Shown here: piece by piece, positions 27,939-37,579 of the stretch
Layout: each line of letters begins with the position of its first letter
Position numbering within the stretch: the first letter of the stretch is position 1
Assembly: GCF_013248905.1 (NCBI RefSeq)
Contig: NZ_JABRVS010000001.1
Location: 1,798,001 to 1,862,000 of the forward strand
Length of the DNA stretch: 64,000 nt
Source of the DNA: Shewanella sp. VB17
GTDB lineage: Bacteria; Pseudomonadota; Gammaproteobacteria; Enterobacterales; Shewanellaceae
Direction: 5' to 3'
The notes under the pieces: generated by a model
What the model was told of the DNA's origin: nothing
Databases searched by the model: none
The model's input: only the letters and a program-made list of their open reading frames with translations
Translations under genes and position numbers: made by a program

Positions 27939-28365
27939 TTTCGTTTCCTTTTCTATGAGTTAAATATAATAAAAACTATAGTCGAAGATCCAATCAATCA
28001 ACTTAGGATTTAAATCTATTTAAGATAAGAACGACAAACTCATATAAAATATTCACTTACCAGTAAGTTTTTGAAATAATTGTCCGTCGTACTGCTAATT
28101 TGCACATTTCATGGATGCTCGATGTGTCATCAAGCCATTTGCATCAAATAGCCAGTGTTTTAAGCGATAAACTCTAAAGGTCCTAAAGAACGGGCTCAAC
28201 CTGTAATACCTGCTTTTCTCAATTGATGTTCAATTGATTTAAGAAAGTGAAGAGAAGGTAATAAGGCATTTATTTACAGGTAACTTATCTCTAAGCCCTT
28301 GTTTCTATGATTGAGAGAATGCTGCTCTCTTGCTAATGTGCAGATATCTATGGTAAGTGAGTATT
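27939..28365. other. Intergenic region downstream of the GST pseudogene
   Basis: About 430 bp. It contains two close copies of the palindrome TCAATTGA near 28217-28240 and otherwise only AT-rich sequence. The part next to 27938 presumably carries the GlcG-like promoter. Confidence 0.3.
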
Positions 28366-29045
28366 TTAAGATAGTGTCGAGGGGGAGGCCATCTTACTCA
28401 TTTGCTCGGCTCGCACGTTGTCGCTTAGATTTGAAGGTGGGGGTGTGATGATGCCTATTTGACAAGCTTGACGTTCGGCAAGTTTGTTAACCCAGTTTTT
28501 TAAGTGTTCTAGATCAGTGATATCAACACCGCTCCACTCATAACTACGTACCCAAGGCCAGGCTGACATATCTGCGATGGTATATTGATCACCAGCCAAA
28601 TATTGGTTGCCTGATAGCTGATGATTAATCACTTCAAATAATCGTCGGCTCTCATTTTGGTAACGTAAAATAACGGCAGGGATTTTTTCCGGAAAGTAGC
28701 GATAAAATACGTTTGCTTGACCCATCATGGGGCCAATCCCCCCCATTTGAAACATTAACCATTGTATGGTTTGAGATCGTTTATTGGGATTAGCTGGTAG
28801 AAATTTCCCCGTTTTCTCTGCTAAGTAAAGTAAAATAGCCCCTGATTCGAATACTGCGAAATTATCGTTGTCTCGATCAATAATGGCAGGGATACGGCCA
28901 TTAGGATTGATTGCTAGAAACTCTTTTTTTTCTGCTCGCCTTCTATCAAATTTAGGTGATGAATTTTATATTCCAGTTTCATCTCTTCTAACGCAATCGA
29001 TATTTTATGTCCATTAGGGGTTGCTGCAGTGTAGAGTTCTATCAT
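28366..29045 (-). pseudogene. YfcG-like glutathione S-transferase with a -1 frameshift
   Basis: The two reading frames join into a full glutathione transferase of about 226 residues. It begins MIELYTAATPNGHKISIALEE, runs through FLAINPNGRIPAIIDRD, FAVFESGAILLYLAEKTG and MGGIGPMMGQANVF to the C-terminal helices (YTIADMSAWPWV). It closely follows E. coli YfcG, a disulfide-bond reductase of the GST fold. A run of eight A (minus strand; 28924-28931) puts the first 40 codons in a different frame, which stops at 28914-28916. One extra A, or a -1 slip on A-AAA-AAG, restores the frame. A ribosome site (GGAG) precedes the true ATG. Options: genuine pseudogene, slippage-expressed gene, or sequencing error. 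Confidence 0.85.
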
Positions 29046-29188
29046 AATGACTCCAAAAATTATGGGTTAATGGCTATTATTCATCGTGTAGGAGTAAAAA
29101 TTTGAGTTTGGTTATGCTTATTATTTAAGTTGATAGTCAGAAAGTTTAGCAATAATTCCCCATTTTGATAGAAACAAAAACCATTATT

Positions 29189-29218
29189 GCCATTCACGTC
29201 TAATATGAATGGCTTTTT
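29189..29218 (+). terminator. Orphan terminator-like hairpin
   Basis: Stem GCCATTCA / TGAATGGC with a 9-nt loop followed by T5 on the plus strand. It lies between two minus-strand genes, so no obvious transcript ends here. Confidence 0.4.
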
Positions 29219-29301
29219 GTCGCCTCTTAGTTACATCATTAATGATATACCTATCGTTTCGATCCTGTTGAAGGTTCAGCTATGGGGTGAATTGATCCTT
29301 G

Positions 29302-29973
29302 TTAATAATCTAGATCTAATGCGAAACACAGATAGCCCATTAGTTTTTGGGTGTGTTCAAATTCTTTCGCGCACCAAGAGACAAAGTCTTTATCTTCGAA
29401 CTGTTGCGATGAGATAGGCTTAATGGCGATAAAGTCTTTACGTTTAAGCTCATCTATCATGGGATGAGCCTTATCGTAACCTTTTGGTGGCCTAATTAAG
29501 CTATTTCCCTGCATTTCAAATCCAGCATGGTTTAGTTGAATGAGTGCTTTTTTATAAGCATTTGGATTTTCATCGATACAAGTGCGCAGCTTATTGAGTG
29601 CTGTTGAGTCAGGATGCCAAATACCAGCGCCAAGAAAGCAACCTTCATTAGCAAGATGGACATAGAGCCCTGGTGCATGGACATCTTTACCTTGAAAATG
29701 CCTAAATTGAATGCCAACGTTCGTTTTGTAAGGCGTTTTATCTTTGCTGAATCTAGCGTCTCTTTGTGGGCGCATCAAGCTCCCGCCTACTTTTTTGGGT
29801 AGGGCAACTAACCTTGGAGAGAGTGCAAGCACATGGGGTTGCATAGCTTGGATAAATTGAAGGGCTGGGGTACGAACGTCGTTCTCGTATTGAACTTGAT
29901 TGGCCTTGAACCATTCTCGCTCATTATTATTGGTGAGCTGGGATAAAAAAGATAAGCTCTTGGGGCTAAACAT
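29302..29973 (-). CDS. DUF2461 family protein
   Basis: A 223-residue soluble protein of the DUF2461 / TIGR02453 family. Marks of the family are LTNNNEREWFKANQVQYE, the central RDARFSKDKTPYKTNVGIQFRH and GLYVHLANEGCFLGAGIWHP. Function is unknown. It lies upstream of the broken GST on the same strand but 250 bp away, so they are probably separate units. Confidence 0.85.
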   Translation of the reverse strand: MFSPKSLSFLSQLTNNNEREWFKANQVQYENDVRTPALQFIQAMQPHVLALSPRLVALPKKVGGSLMRPQRDARFSKDKTPYKTNVGIQFRHFQGKDVHAPGLYVHLANEGCFLGAGIWHPDSTALNKLRTCIDENPNAYKKALIQLNHAGFEMQGNSLIRPPKGYDKAHPMIDELKRKDFIAIKPISSQQFEDKDFVSWCAKEFEHTQKLMGYLCFALDLDY

Positions 29974-30222
29974 AAAATATTAGTGCCTGATGAAATTGAT
30001 ATTGCGAAAATAACATAGTCCTCTATCAATATGTACCATAATTTTGTTTGATTTATTTTGTATTTAGAGATATCAGATGTGAGTAAGGATCCATCTATCG
30101 ATTGAAAAGAATCGTTAATCTCGTGTGATGCATAAAAGTCATATTCGACGGGAATAATTTTGTGGTAGGTAGCATTGAAAGCTGCTTTAATTGGTTTACT
30201 TTTTGATATCTAGAAGGTTGTT

Positions 30223-30957
30223 ATGTCTTATTCTCTGTTGGATCTTGTGGCACTTGTTTGTTTTCTTGTTTGCTGGATAGGTTATACCTCATTTTCTCGA
30301 CGCAAGGCAAAAAATACGGATTGTATTGCACGTTGTTTACATCAACATCGTATTCATTGGATGAATGAATTAATCACCCGAGAAATTCGAGTGGGTGAAG
30401 CGGCATTACTGGCAAATCTTGAACGCAATATAACGTTCTTTGCATCGACGACGATGCTGATCCTTGCAGGTGTATTAACTTTATTTTCTCAGGTAGCACA
30501 GCTCGAATCTGTCATTGCCTCTATCCCCTATACTGCAGTGCCTAATGATGCCATTATTCAACTTAAATTAAGTTTATTGACTTTTATTTTTGTAATGGCT
30601 TTTTTTCAGTTTACTTGGTCAATGCGTCAATATGGTTTTCTTAATGTGATGGTAGGTGCAGCACCTATTGATAAAACTGGAAAAAATGAAAGTTTGAAAC
30701 GTTATGCAAAACAAATGGCGGTTGTTCAAGATCAGGCTGCTCATTCTTATAATTATGGACTTCGTACTTACTATTTTTCAATGGCTGTATTGAGCTGGTT
30801 TTTTCATCCACTTCTTTTTATTGGTGTAAGTTTGTTTGTGGTGTATACCCTTTATCAAAGGGAATTCAATTCCAAAGCAGTTGTGGCCATTACAGCTGGA
30901 ATGCACATACTCGATAGTGAAAAGGATGTGTCTTGTATTGACCAAGTGAAAAAATAA
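30223..30957 (+). CDS. DUF599 family membrane protein
   Basis: A 244-residue inner-membrane protein with four clear hydrophobic helices: at the N-terminus (LLDLVALVCFLVCWIGYTSF), around 70-90, 115-130 and 200-220. The segments WMNELITREIRVGEAALLANLERNITFFASTTM and SYNYGLRTYYFSMAVLSWFFHP are the DUF599 pattern. Function is unknown. It is a single gene; no ribosome site stronger than AAGGTTG is seen. Confidence 0.8.
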   Translation: MSYSLLDLVALVCFLVCWIGYTSFSRRKAKNTDCIARCLHQHRIHWMNELITREIRVGEAALLANLERNITFFASTTMLILAGVLTLFSQVAQLESVIASIPYTAVPNDAIIQLKLSLLTFIFVMAFFQFTWSMRQYGFLNVMVGAAPIDKTGKNESLKRYAKQMAVVQDQAAHSYNYGLRTYYFSMAVLSWFFHPLLFIGVSLFVVYTLYQREFNSKAVVAITAGMHILDSEKDVSCIDQVKK

Positions 30958-31247
30958 GCTTTAAATTGTGTTAAAAGCTAATTATGTATAACGTTGTGAT
31001 TACTATTTAGCTTTAAGTATGGTCAAAATGTTTTTTTTGTTTGTGATTGAGTGTTATTTTTTAATTTCATATGATTTTTTGTTTCCATTTTTGTGCTAAT
31101 TACACTATTATCCACCGCGCTAGGAGAGCAGGGTATTTGAGTGAATTGAATACTCGGAGTACAATGGATTGAACACAAAAAATGTCATATCTAATGTTCC
31201 TCTAAACACTTTTATTCTCCTAGCTACATAATTATAAAGGGAATAAA

Positions 31248-32006
31248 ATGATGAAAAAAACAACCTCAGCGCTAGCAATTTTACTGGGTTTAACAAGCAT
31301 GAGTGCCATCGCTGCACAAGATAATGCTTTCCAACATGAAGCCAGCTTAAATTACGACACAAATTCTGAGGAAGTAAGTGACGGCAATTTGAATGCTCAT
31401 TATCGTTACTATGTTGCTCCAGTTGATCAAAGCAAAAGCCCTTATGCGCTTAATGGCTTTATTGCGCAAACAACCAATTTAGGTGCTAATTACAACGTTA
31501 ATGACAGTGCTCGTGATGCATATGGTGTTGATGGCACCTATGTTTTTGCTTCAAAATGGTTTGTTTCTGCTAACTACCAGCAAGTAGGTTTTGAACACAC
31601 TAACAATCTTTATGGTGCAAAAGCGGGTTACTACTTCAATGAGTCATCAGCGGTATCTGCATTTTATAACGATGGTGATAAAAATGTTAAAGAAACATAT
31701 GGTTTAAATTTGCGCAGCTATATTGCACTTGAATCTATCGCGGGTGTTGATCTAACAGCTAATTGGTTACATTCTGGCTCTGACGATGATTTAAATCTAG
31801 GTGCTGATTGGTATGTGAACAACTCTTGGTCGGTTGGGGCAGGTTACACTAGTTCGGATAACGAAGCTCTTGATGGATTTGATGTCCGAACTGCTTATTG
31901 GTTACGTATTTCTGATAATTTTTCTGCTAATTTCAACTTATCTAAAATGCTAGATTCAGATGTTGATGGTGTTGATATGGGTGTAGGTGTTATTGGTCGT
32001 TTTTAA
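31248..32006 (+). CDS. Outer-membrane beta-barrel (putative porin)
   Basis: A 252-residue protein with a signal peptide (cleavage after IAAQ, about residue 22-23). The mature part has alternating aromatic/polar strands such as YGVDGTYVFASKWFVSANYQQVGF and a terminal phenylalanine (GVGVIGRF), which is the outer-membrane assembly signal. Acidic loops (SGSDDDLN, DSDVDGVDMG) suggest calcium-rich or marine conditions. It is expressed alone, with AAAGGGAATAAA before the ATG. The specific substrate is unknown. Confidence 0.8.
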   Translation: MMKKTTSALAILLGLTSMSAIAAQDNAFQHEASLNYDTNSEEVSDGNLNAHYRYYVAPVDQSKSPYALNGFIAQTTNLGANYNVNDSARDAYGVDGTYVFASKWFVSANYQQVGFEHTNNLYGAKAGYYFNESSAVSAFYNDGDKNVKETYGLNLRSYIALESIAGVDLTANWLHSGSDDDLNLGADWYVNNSWSVGAGYTSSDNEALDGFDVRTAYWLRISDNFSANFNLSKMLDSDVDGVDMGVGVIGRF

Positions 32007-32076
32007 TACGTCTTTTAACACATAAATTGTAACTGCAAAGCAATGGCTTTGCAGTTACTGATCGCAGGATATATAT

Positions 32077-32703
32077 TTATATTGCTGTGTAAACTCCTAG
32101 TGAAGTCAGCACAAATCCAGGAATATATTTTACCACTTCAAATTTTATATTGAGCTTTACTTTACTTATGTAACAGTAGAAAAAATTAAAGAATGTTGCA
32201 CCAATGCAGAATATCAATCCTAATACAATTGTTAACATTGAATCAGTATCACTACTGTCTATGAATTGAGGAATAAAAGATAGAAAAAATAAGCTTACCT
32301 TTGGATTTAGTGCACTGATAAGAAATCCTTTTGCAATATACGAGTGCTTGTTATTGGTAATATGAATTGTTCCAGTATCTTTTTTTCCACTATCGCCCTT
32401 TATTGTTTTTTTAGATTTGTACGTTTCATGTATCATTTTTATACCAAGATAGATTAGATATCCTGAGCCAAGGTATTTTATACCATTAAATAGTATTTCA
32501 TTAGAGGCTATGACTTTTGATATGCCAATATATGTGATTAACACATGAAATAAATACCCCAGAAATAGCCCTATAATACATAAGTTTGCTGCTTTTATTC
32601 CGCTGTGTTTATATGTGGAGACCACATATACCACATCAGCGCCAGGCACTGCATTGATTGCTAACGATGCCGTTAAGAAAACCAATAAATTAACACTATC
32701 CAT
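32077..32703 (-). CDS. LysE/RhtB-family amino-acid exporter
   Basis: The 208-residue membrane protein has six hydrophobic segments and the family N-terminus MDSVNLLVFLTASLAINAVPGADVVYVV, in which the helix-1 PGAD block matches RhtB-type PGPD. Also seen are GYLIYLGIKMI and KGFLISALNPKVSLFFLSFIPQFI. It probably expels an amino acid or related compound. I chose the ATG at 32703 over one 7 codons upstream because GAGGT precedes it and the family start then aligns. It converges with the porin gene. Confidence 0.82.
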   Translation of the reverse strand: MDSVNLLVFLTASLAINAVPGADVVYVVSTYKHSGIKAANLCIIGLFLGYLFHVLITYIGISKVIASNEILFNGIKYLGSGYLIYLGIKMIHETYKSKKTIKGDSGKKDTGTIHITNNKHSYIAKGFLISALNPKVSLFFLSFIPQFIDSSDTDSMLTIVLGLIFCIGATFFNFFYCYISKVKLNIKFEVVKYIPGFVLTSLGVYTAI

Positions 32704-32724
32704 AGATCTTAATACCTCTTCCAT

Positions 32725-33107
32725 TATTGATGTCAGTTTTTTGTTGAATTTAGCTTTGCAGGTGATGTAATTTCAAACGTTTTTTATCGACGACTTTTTA
32801 ATTTATTTTCCTATCATCATTAAACATTTTTCAAGGTGATGGACACTGCTTGATTGGATTTTGAACACTCGTTGAGTGTTCATTTGTTTATTTTGTTAAT
32901 ACTTATACTCTACTTCTCTTTTTGTTGCTACTTTAAATCCATTGTTTCTTATGATTTATCCTGGTGTTGCTTGAGAAACACTCAACTCTTACTCAGTGAG
33001 TAAATCTTTAATAGTGATTGGTATTATTGCGGGTAACACTCTGTAAAATAGTGTTATATTGCACTTATAGTGTTTAGCTTTCTCATACTAGGATTAAGAA
33101 GAAATAC
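32725..33107. other. Intergenic region upstream of the cold-shock fusion gene
   Basis: About 380 bp between divergent genes. It contains several short hairpins: GAACACTC-GTT-GAGTGTTC at 32863-32881 followed by a T-rich stretch, and AACACT...AGTGTT near 33034-33054. A structured untranslated leader, as in other cold-shock genes, is possible but not shown. Confidence 0.35.
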
Positions 33108-33929
33108 ATGCAAAAAAAAATACTAAAAGGGACATTAGTTCGCTGGAGAGATGATAAAGGCTTTGGTTTTATCGAGCCTGAATTGATTGCGGACCAGCCT
33201 AAGCTAAAAGATGTTTTTATTCATGCATCTAGGTTAACTCATATGAGTCGACGCCCTTTAGAGGGAGACATCATCTTCTTTCAACTTGAGCATAAACCTG
33301 GTGGTAAATTAAATGCCATTGAAGCTCGTATTGATGGTGTTGAAGTTAAATCAGACGTAAAGCTTAAGCAGGGGCTTCGCAGCCAAGAAAGAGAATATCG
33401 TGGGAGAGAAAGGCAGGTTATAGGCTCTATTCATGCCCCTACCAAAGGTCTTTTATTTCGTGTTGGGATTATGATGCTGCTTTTGGCTGGTGCAAGCTTT
33501 GCTTATAACAAGCTTATGAATTCACCCGCTAAAGCGGCTAGCGTATCAAATCCAGACATTAAGGTGGCTCACGACTCTCTTGCTTTGACATCTGTTGGTA
33601 CAGCGCATATCGCGAAAGCTTATCAACAGAAATTAAATGGTGTGCAGGTCAATGCAATAGGGACAGTGATTAAATTATTAGCGGACGATGATGAAGGAAG
33701 TCGACATCAGCGGTTTATTTTACGCTTACCCAATCAGCAAACATTATTAGTGGCGCATAATATTGATCTTGCACCTCGAATCAAGGACATTGGCTTAGGT
33801 GATTCAGTTGAGTTTAATGGTCAATATGAGTTTAATGATAAAGGTGGAATTATTCATTGGACTCATCATGATCCTCAAGCTCATCATCTAGATGGCTGGC
33901 TTAAGCATAATGGCCAAATTTATCAGTAA
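33108..33929 (+). CDS. Cold-shock domain / transmembrane / DUF3465 fusion protein
   Basis: A 273-residue three-part protein. Residues 6-75 are a cold-shock (OB-fold) domain: KGTLVRWRDDKGFGFIEPE (RNP1-like KGFGFI), then DVFIHASRL. A basic linker (QEREYRGRERQ) leads to one membrane helix (about 115-133). Residues 165-262 resemble DUF3465, a second OB-like fold: DDDEGSRHQRFILRLPN, LLVAHNIDLAPRI, GDSVEFNGQYEFNDKGGIIHWTHHDP. The arrangement would put a nucleic-acid-binding domain on the cytoplasmic side and DUF3465 in the periplasm, by inference. The usual membrane partner of CSD in this context is DUF1294, so this fusion is unusual. A strong terminator follows. Confidence 0.82.
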   Translation: MQKKILKGTLVRWRDDKGFGFIEPELIADQPKLKDVFIHASRLTHMSRRPLEGDIIFFQLEHKPGGKLNAIEARIDGVEVKSDVKLKQGLRSQEREYRGRERQVIGSIHAPTKGLLFRVGIMMLLLAGASFAYNKLMNSPAKAASVSNPDIKVAHDSLALTSVGTAHIAKAYQQKLNGVQVNAIGTVIKLLADDDEGSRHQRFILRLPNQQTLLVAHNIDLAPRIKDIGLGDSVEFNGQYEFNDKGGIIHWTHHDPQAHHLDGWLKHNGQIYQ

Positions 33930-33940
33930 GTACCGCTAAT

Positions 33941-33970
33941 AAAAAGATCATAAAAAATTATGATCTTTTT
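33941..33970 (+). terminator. Terminator after the cold-shock fusion gene
   Basis: Stem AAAAAGATCATAA / TTATGATCTTTTT with a short A-rich loop and a T-run, 12 bp after the stop. It is also symmetrical enough to act on the other strand, toward fdxA. Confidence 0.8.
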
Positions 33971-34071
33971 CATCTGCTTTAGCATTGCTTTTGAAGGCGA
34001 GATAAAGAGTGCCCACATGCTTAATTAGGGTGAGTGTTTAGTGTTTTTATATACAGTGAATGTGAAGTGAG

Positions 34072-34395
34072 CTAAATAATGAGGTATTCTTGTTTGTTTT
34101 TTATACCGTCCCACTCTTGTGCATCAAGTGGTGCATCTTTTATTTCAGTGATAACTGGCCAAATTTCAGCAAGCTCGGCATTTAATGTTAAATAATGCTG
34201 CATATCGTCTGGGAGTGCATCTTCTTGGTAGATGGCCAAAGCCGGACATTCAGGTACACACAGTTCACAATCAATACACACATCTGGGTTGATGGCTAAA
34301 AAGTTAGGCCCTTCATGGAAGGCATCGACGGGGCAAACCGCCACACAGTCTGTATATTTACACTTTATGCAGTTATCGGTGACAACAAAAGCCAT
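34072..34395 (-). CDS. fdxA: Seven-iron ferredoxin FdxA
   Basis: A 107-residue ferredoxin with two cluster motifs: CIKCKYTDCVAVCP (one 3Fe-4S type pattern) and CIDCELCVPECP (4Fe-4S). The family tail ending EWDGIKNKQEYLI is present. It carries electrons in the cytoplasm; the partner is not visible. The gene is divergent from the COG2509 flavoprotein, about 220 bp away. Confidence 0.93.
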   Translation of the reverse strand: MAFVVTDNCIKCKYTDCVAVCPVDAFHEGPNFLAINPDVCIDCELCVPECPALAIYQEDALPDDMQHYLTLNAELAEIWPVITEIKDAPLDAQEWDGIKNKQEYLII

Positions 34396-34618
34396 ACTAT
34401 CTTCGCAACTTTGATTTGATTTCTGTTAAACTTCGCAAGGAAAGTTTAACTGCCAATATCGGGATCATACGGATCCAAACACGAATTTCAATGTTTTTCG
34501 ATATTGTTAAGTATCACCAATTGATGTGATAAACAGAATAAAATCGTCTGCTCATTATACCGCACTGCTTTGACGTTTATTTTTTACTATAACTAAGTAA
34601 CATAAATCTGGAAAAATC

Positions 34619-36232
34619 ATGATACGCCTCGCTAATATTAAACTCGATCTTGATCACTCAGCACAAGAGCTGACCCAAGCCACATTAACTATGCTTAATA
34701 TTTCGGCTGATGAGCTGATTGATACTGTCGTGTTTCGTCGTGGTATTGATGCTCGTACTAAAAACCGCATTTTTTTGCTTTATACACTGGATGTTACCAC
34801 ATCGAAAGACGCGGCTTTACTCGAAGAGTTTTCAAATCATCAATCAATTAAAGCAACTCCTGATATGAGTTATAAATTTGTGGCTAAGGCCCCTGAAGAT
34901 TTAGGTGACCGTCCCGTGGTCGTCGGCTTTGGTCCATGCGGTCTTTTTGCTGGTTTGGTCTTGGCACAGATGGGTTATAACCCTATTGTCCTTGAGCGCG
35001 GTAAAGAAGTGCGTGAGCGTACTAAAGACACGTTTGGTTTTTGGAGAACAAAGACGTTAAATACAGAATCGAATGTGCAGTTTGGTGAAGGCGGTGCAGG
35101 CACTTTTTCTGACGGGAAACTGTGGACTCAAATTAAAGATAAAAAACATTATGGCCGTAAAGTACTGAATGAATTTGTTGAAGCTGGAGCTCCTGAAGAG
35201 ATTTTATATGTAAGTAAACCACATATCGGTACGTTTAAACTGGTTAGCATGGTCGAGAAGATGCGCGCTAAGATTATCGAACTGGGCGGGGAGATTCGTT
35301 TTAGCGCCCGGGTTGATGATTTTCATGTTGATGATGGACAAATACACGGTTTAACCTTGGCTGATGGGTCTGAAATTAAATCTCAGCATATTGCCTTGGC
35401 GATAGGACACAGCGCTCGCGATACGTTTAAAATGATCCATGAAAAAGGCATTTACATCGAAGCTAAACCTTTCTCCGTTGGTTTTAGAATTGAGCATAAC
35501 CAATCAGTTATCGATGAAGCTCTATTTGGTCAATTTGCTGGCCATCCAATTTTAGGTGCTGCGGATTATAAGCTCGTTCATCATTGTCAATCGGGTCGTT
35601 CAGTGTATAGCTTTTGCATGTGCCCTGGCGGAACTGTGGTTGCTGCAACATCTGAAGAGCATGCGGTCGTCACTAACGGTATGAGTCAATATTCACGTAA
35701 TGAACGTAATGCTAACAGTGCTATTGTGGTGGGCATTGATCCAAGTGATTATCCGGCTCATCCTTTGGCAGGAATAGATTTGCAGCGTCAACTTGAGAAA
35801 GCAGCGTATTTACTTGGAGGTGAAAACTATGATGCGCCGGCTCAACTCGTGGGGGATTTTATGAAAGGTATCTCTTCAGATGTACTTGGTGCTGTAGAGC
35901 CGTCATATAAGCCTGGTATTAAATTGACCGATATGACTCATTTATTACCGCAATATTGTGTCGATGCTATTCGTGAGGCGATTCCGGCCTTTAATAAAAA
36001 AATTCGTGGGTTTGCCATGGAAGACGCAACGTTGACCGGTGTTGAGACTCGTACATCATCTCCTATTAGCATTAAACGAGGCGACGATTTTCAAAGCATC
36101 AATACCAAAGGCTTCTATCCATCAGGAGAAGGAGCAGGTTACGCTGGAGGTATTATGTCATCAGCCATTGACGGTATCAAAGTGGCTGAAGCGATAGCAT
36201 TAAGCATCAATGCTAAAAATGATAAGAGATAG
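34619..36232 (+). CDS. COG2509-type FAD-dependent oxidoreductase
   Basis: A 537-residue flavoprotein with an N-terminal 90-residue domain (IRLANIKLDLDHSAQEL...), then the dinucleotide loop RPVVVGFGPCGLFAGLVLAQMG. The family motif NVQFGEGGAGTFSDGKLWT follows, then FSVGFRIEHNQ, SFCMCPGGTVVAATSE and a C-terminal FAD contact (GFYPSGEGAGYAGGIMSSA). These define the uncharacterised COG2509 group. Substrate is unknown. The ferredoxin lies divergently upstream, and a redox link is only a possibility. Confidence 0.88.
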   Translation: MIRLANIKLDLDHSAQELTQATLTMLNISADELIDTVVFRRGIDARTKNRIFLLYTLDVTTSKDAALLEEFSNHQSIKATPDMSYKFVAKAPEDLGDRPVVVGFGPCGLFAGLVLAQMGYNPIVLERGKEVRERTKDTFGFWRTKTLNTESNVQFGEGGAGTFSDGKLWTQIKDKKHYGRKVLNEFVEAGAPEEILYVSKPHIGTFKLVSMVEKMRAKIIELGGEIRFSARVDDFHVDDGQIHGLTLADGSEIKSQHIALAIGHSARDTFKMIHEKGIYIEAKPFSVGFRIEHNQSVIDEALFGQFAGHPILGAADYKLVHHCQSGRSVYSFCMCPGGTVVAATSEEHAVVTNGMSQYSRNERNANSAIVVGIDPSDYPAHPLAGIDLQRQLEKAAYLLGGENYDAPAQLVGDFMKGISSDVLGAVEPSYKPGIKLTDMTHLLPQYCVDAIREAIPAFNKKIRGFAMEDATLTGVETRTSSPISIKRGDDFQSINTKGFYPSGEGAGYAGGIMSSAIDGIKVAEAIALSINAKNDKR

Positions 36233-36820
36233 CTTAATTAATGCGGTGTCGTTGAATGTGTCTACAACCATATGATCGTTTAGCGTCGGTGTTATTGTTA
36301 AGTTAAGGTCATTAATATCCCCTTTATTAATGGCCTTTGGTATGATTTATGACGCAATTACCGAACAATAAATAATGTGCAACAGGGCTAATAGATACCG
36401 TTTAACTTCACTACTGAGTCTATATTTACTGTTATCTAAGGATAAGTATCATTAGATATTAAATTCTGCTTTGATCTTATATCCCCCATCACAACAACTC
36501 GTATATCCAGTAATAAATTAAATCTAGCATGCAGATTATAAGTGGTGCTTTTTTTAATTTTTATCTGGTTCAGTATGCTTTCGTAAAGATGTAGACATAA
36601 ATGAATGTGGTCTGATGAGAGACGTTATAGGGTGATATTTATCCTTCGTTCAGCTTTTGTTCAGGTTTGCTCGGTATTCTTACTCGGTTAACAAACACAA
36701 TGATGCGCCATTAAACGTATTGTTACATATTGATACTAAAGTATTAAAAAATGCGCGATTCAATTGTTAGCTAATGAAGATACACAGGATATTTAGGTTA
36801 AGATATTTAGGATAAAAATA
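36233..36820. other. Intergenic region before the KdgM-like porin
   Basis: About 590 bp. Near the left, AAGGTCATTAAT / ATTAATGGCCTT (36305-36337) form a stem with a 9-nt loop but no T-run. It probably marks the end of the flavoprotein transcript. The rest is AT-rich; a regulator site for the downstream sugar genes could lie here, but no clear palindrome stands out. Confidence 0.35.
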
Positions 36821-37516
36821 ATGAAAAAAATAATAAAAAAAACGACATTCGCTTGCACTATCCCTGCCATTTTTATCTCGGGTTCAGTAATAGCAGATTC
36901 TTCTTATGTAACGGGTAACGTACAATTTCATGATGGCGATATCCACGGTTCAGAGATAACCTCAACGTTAGAAGCTGGGCATACTTTTGATAATTCTTTA
37001 GGTGGACTCACTTTACTGACTGAGTTTGATGATATTCAATTAGGTGAGCTGACTGGAGAGACGAATTCTGCTCCCTATGTCACATTAGGAATGGAGCAAT
37101 CAATCAATGTGAATAGTCATTTCTGGGTGGCTGTAGGTTATCATCATTTAGTGGCAAACGGTGACACTGTTCAATATCGGCCATTGGTCAAAGTTGGTTA
37201 TAATTTTGATAATGGATGGTCTATCTCTAACCGCACTCGTGTACACATTGATGCCACATCTGTAGAAAATGATGCGGATGTACGTATGGATAATCGTATT
37301 AGTTACGCCGTAGCAGATACGCAGCTAACACTAAGCTATAATAACGTGTATCTCATTGCTGGGGATACAAAAGATGGCTCTTCGCGTGACAATACTATGG
37401 ATCATGAGTTACGTGCAACATGGACTCGAAAAGGGGTTCAACCCTATTTTGAATTCCGTAATCAGGCTGATAATCAGAATAATGCTTTAGTATTTGGTGC
37501 GTCATACGGCTTTTGA
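36821..37516 (+). CDS. KdgM-like outer-membrane porin
   Basis: A 231-residue beta-barrel with a signal peptide (cleavage after VIAD, about residue 25-26), 12-strand type pattern and C-terminal phenylalanine (ALVFGASYGF). The repeats VKVGYNFDNGWSISNRTRVHI, YAVADTQLTLSYNNVYL and MDHELRATWTRKGVQPYFEFRN are characteristic of the KdgM oligosaccharide-porin family. It lies 63 bp upstream of a PTS sugar transporter, so the pair probably moves the same carbohydrate through outer and inner membrane. The sugar is not certain from sequence. Confidence 0.78.
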   Translation: MKKIIKKTTFACTIPAIFISGSVIADSSYVTGNVQFHDGDIHGSEITSTLEAGHTFDNSLGGLTLLTEFDDIQLGELTGETNSAPYVTLGMEQSINVNSHFWVAVGYHHLVANGDTVQYRPLVKVGYNFDNGWSISNRTRVHIDATSVENDADVRMDNRISYAVADTQLTLSYNNVYLIAGDTKDGSSRDNTMDHELRATWTRKGVQPYFEFRNQADNQNNALVFGASYGF

Positions 37517-37579
37517 TGTTGGTGAAGTTAAGAAGGTTATCCATTTTTAATACGATAAAAATAATTAAGAGGTTTAATT

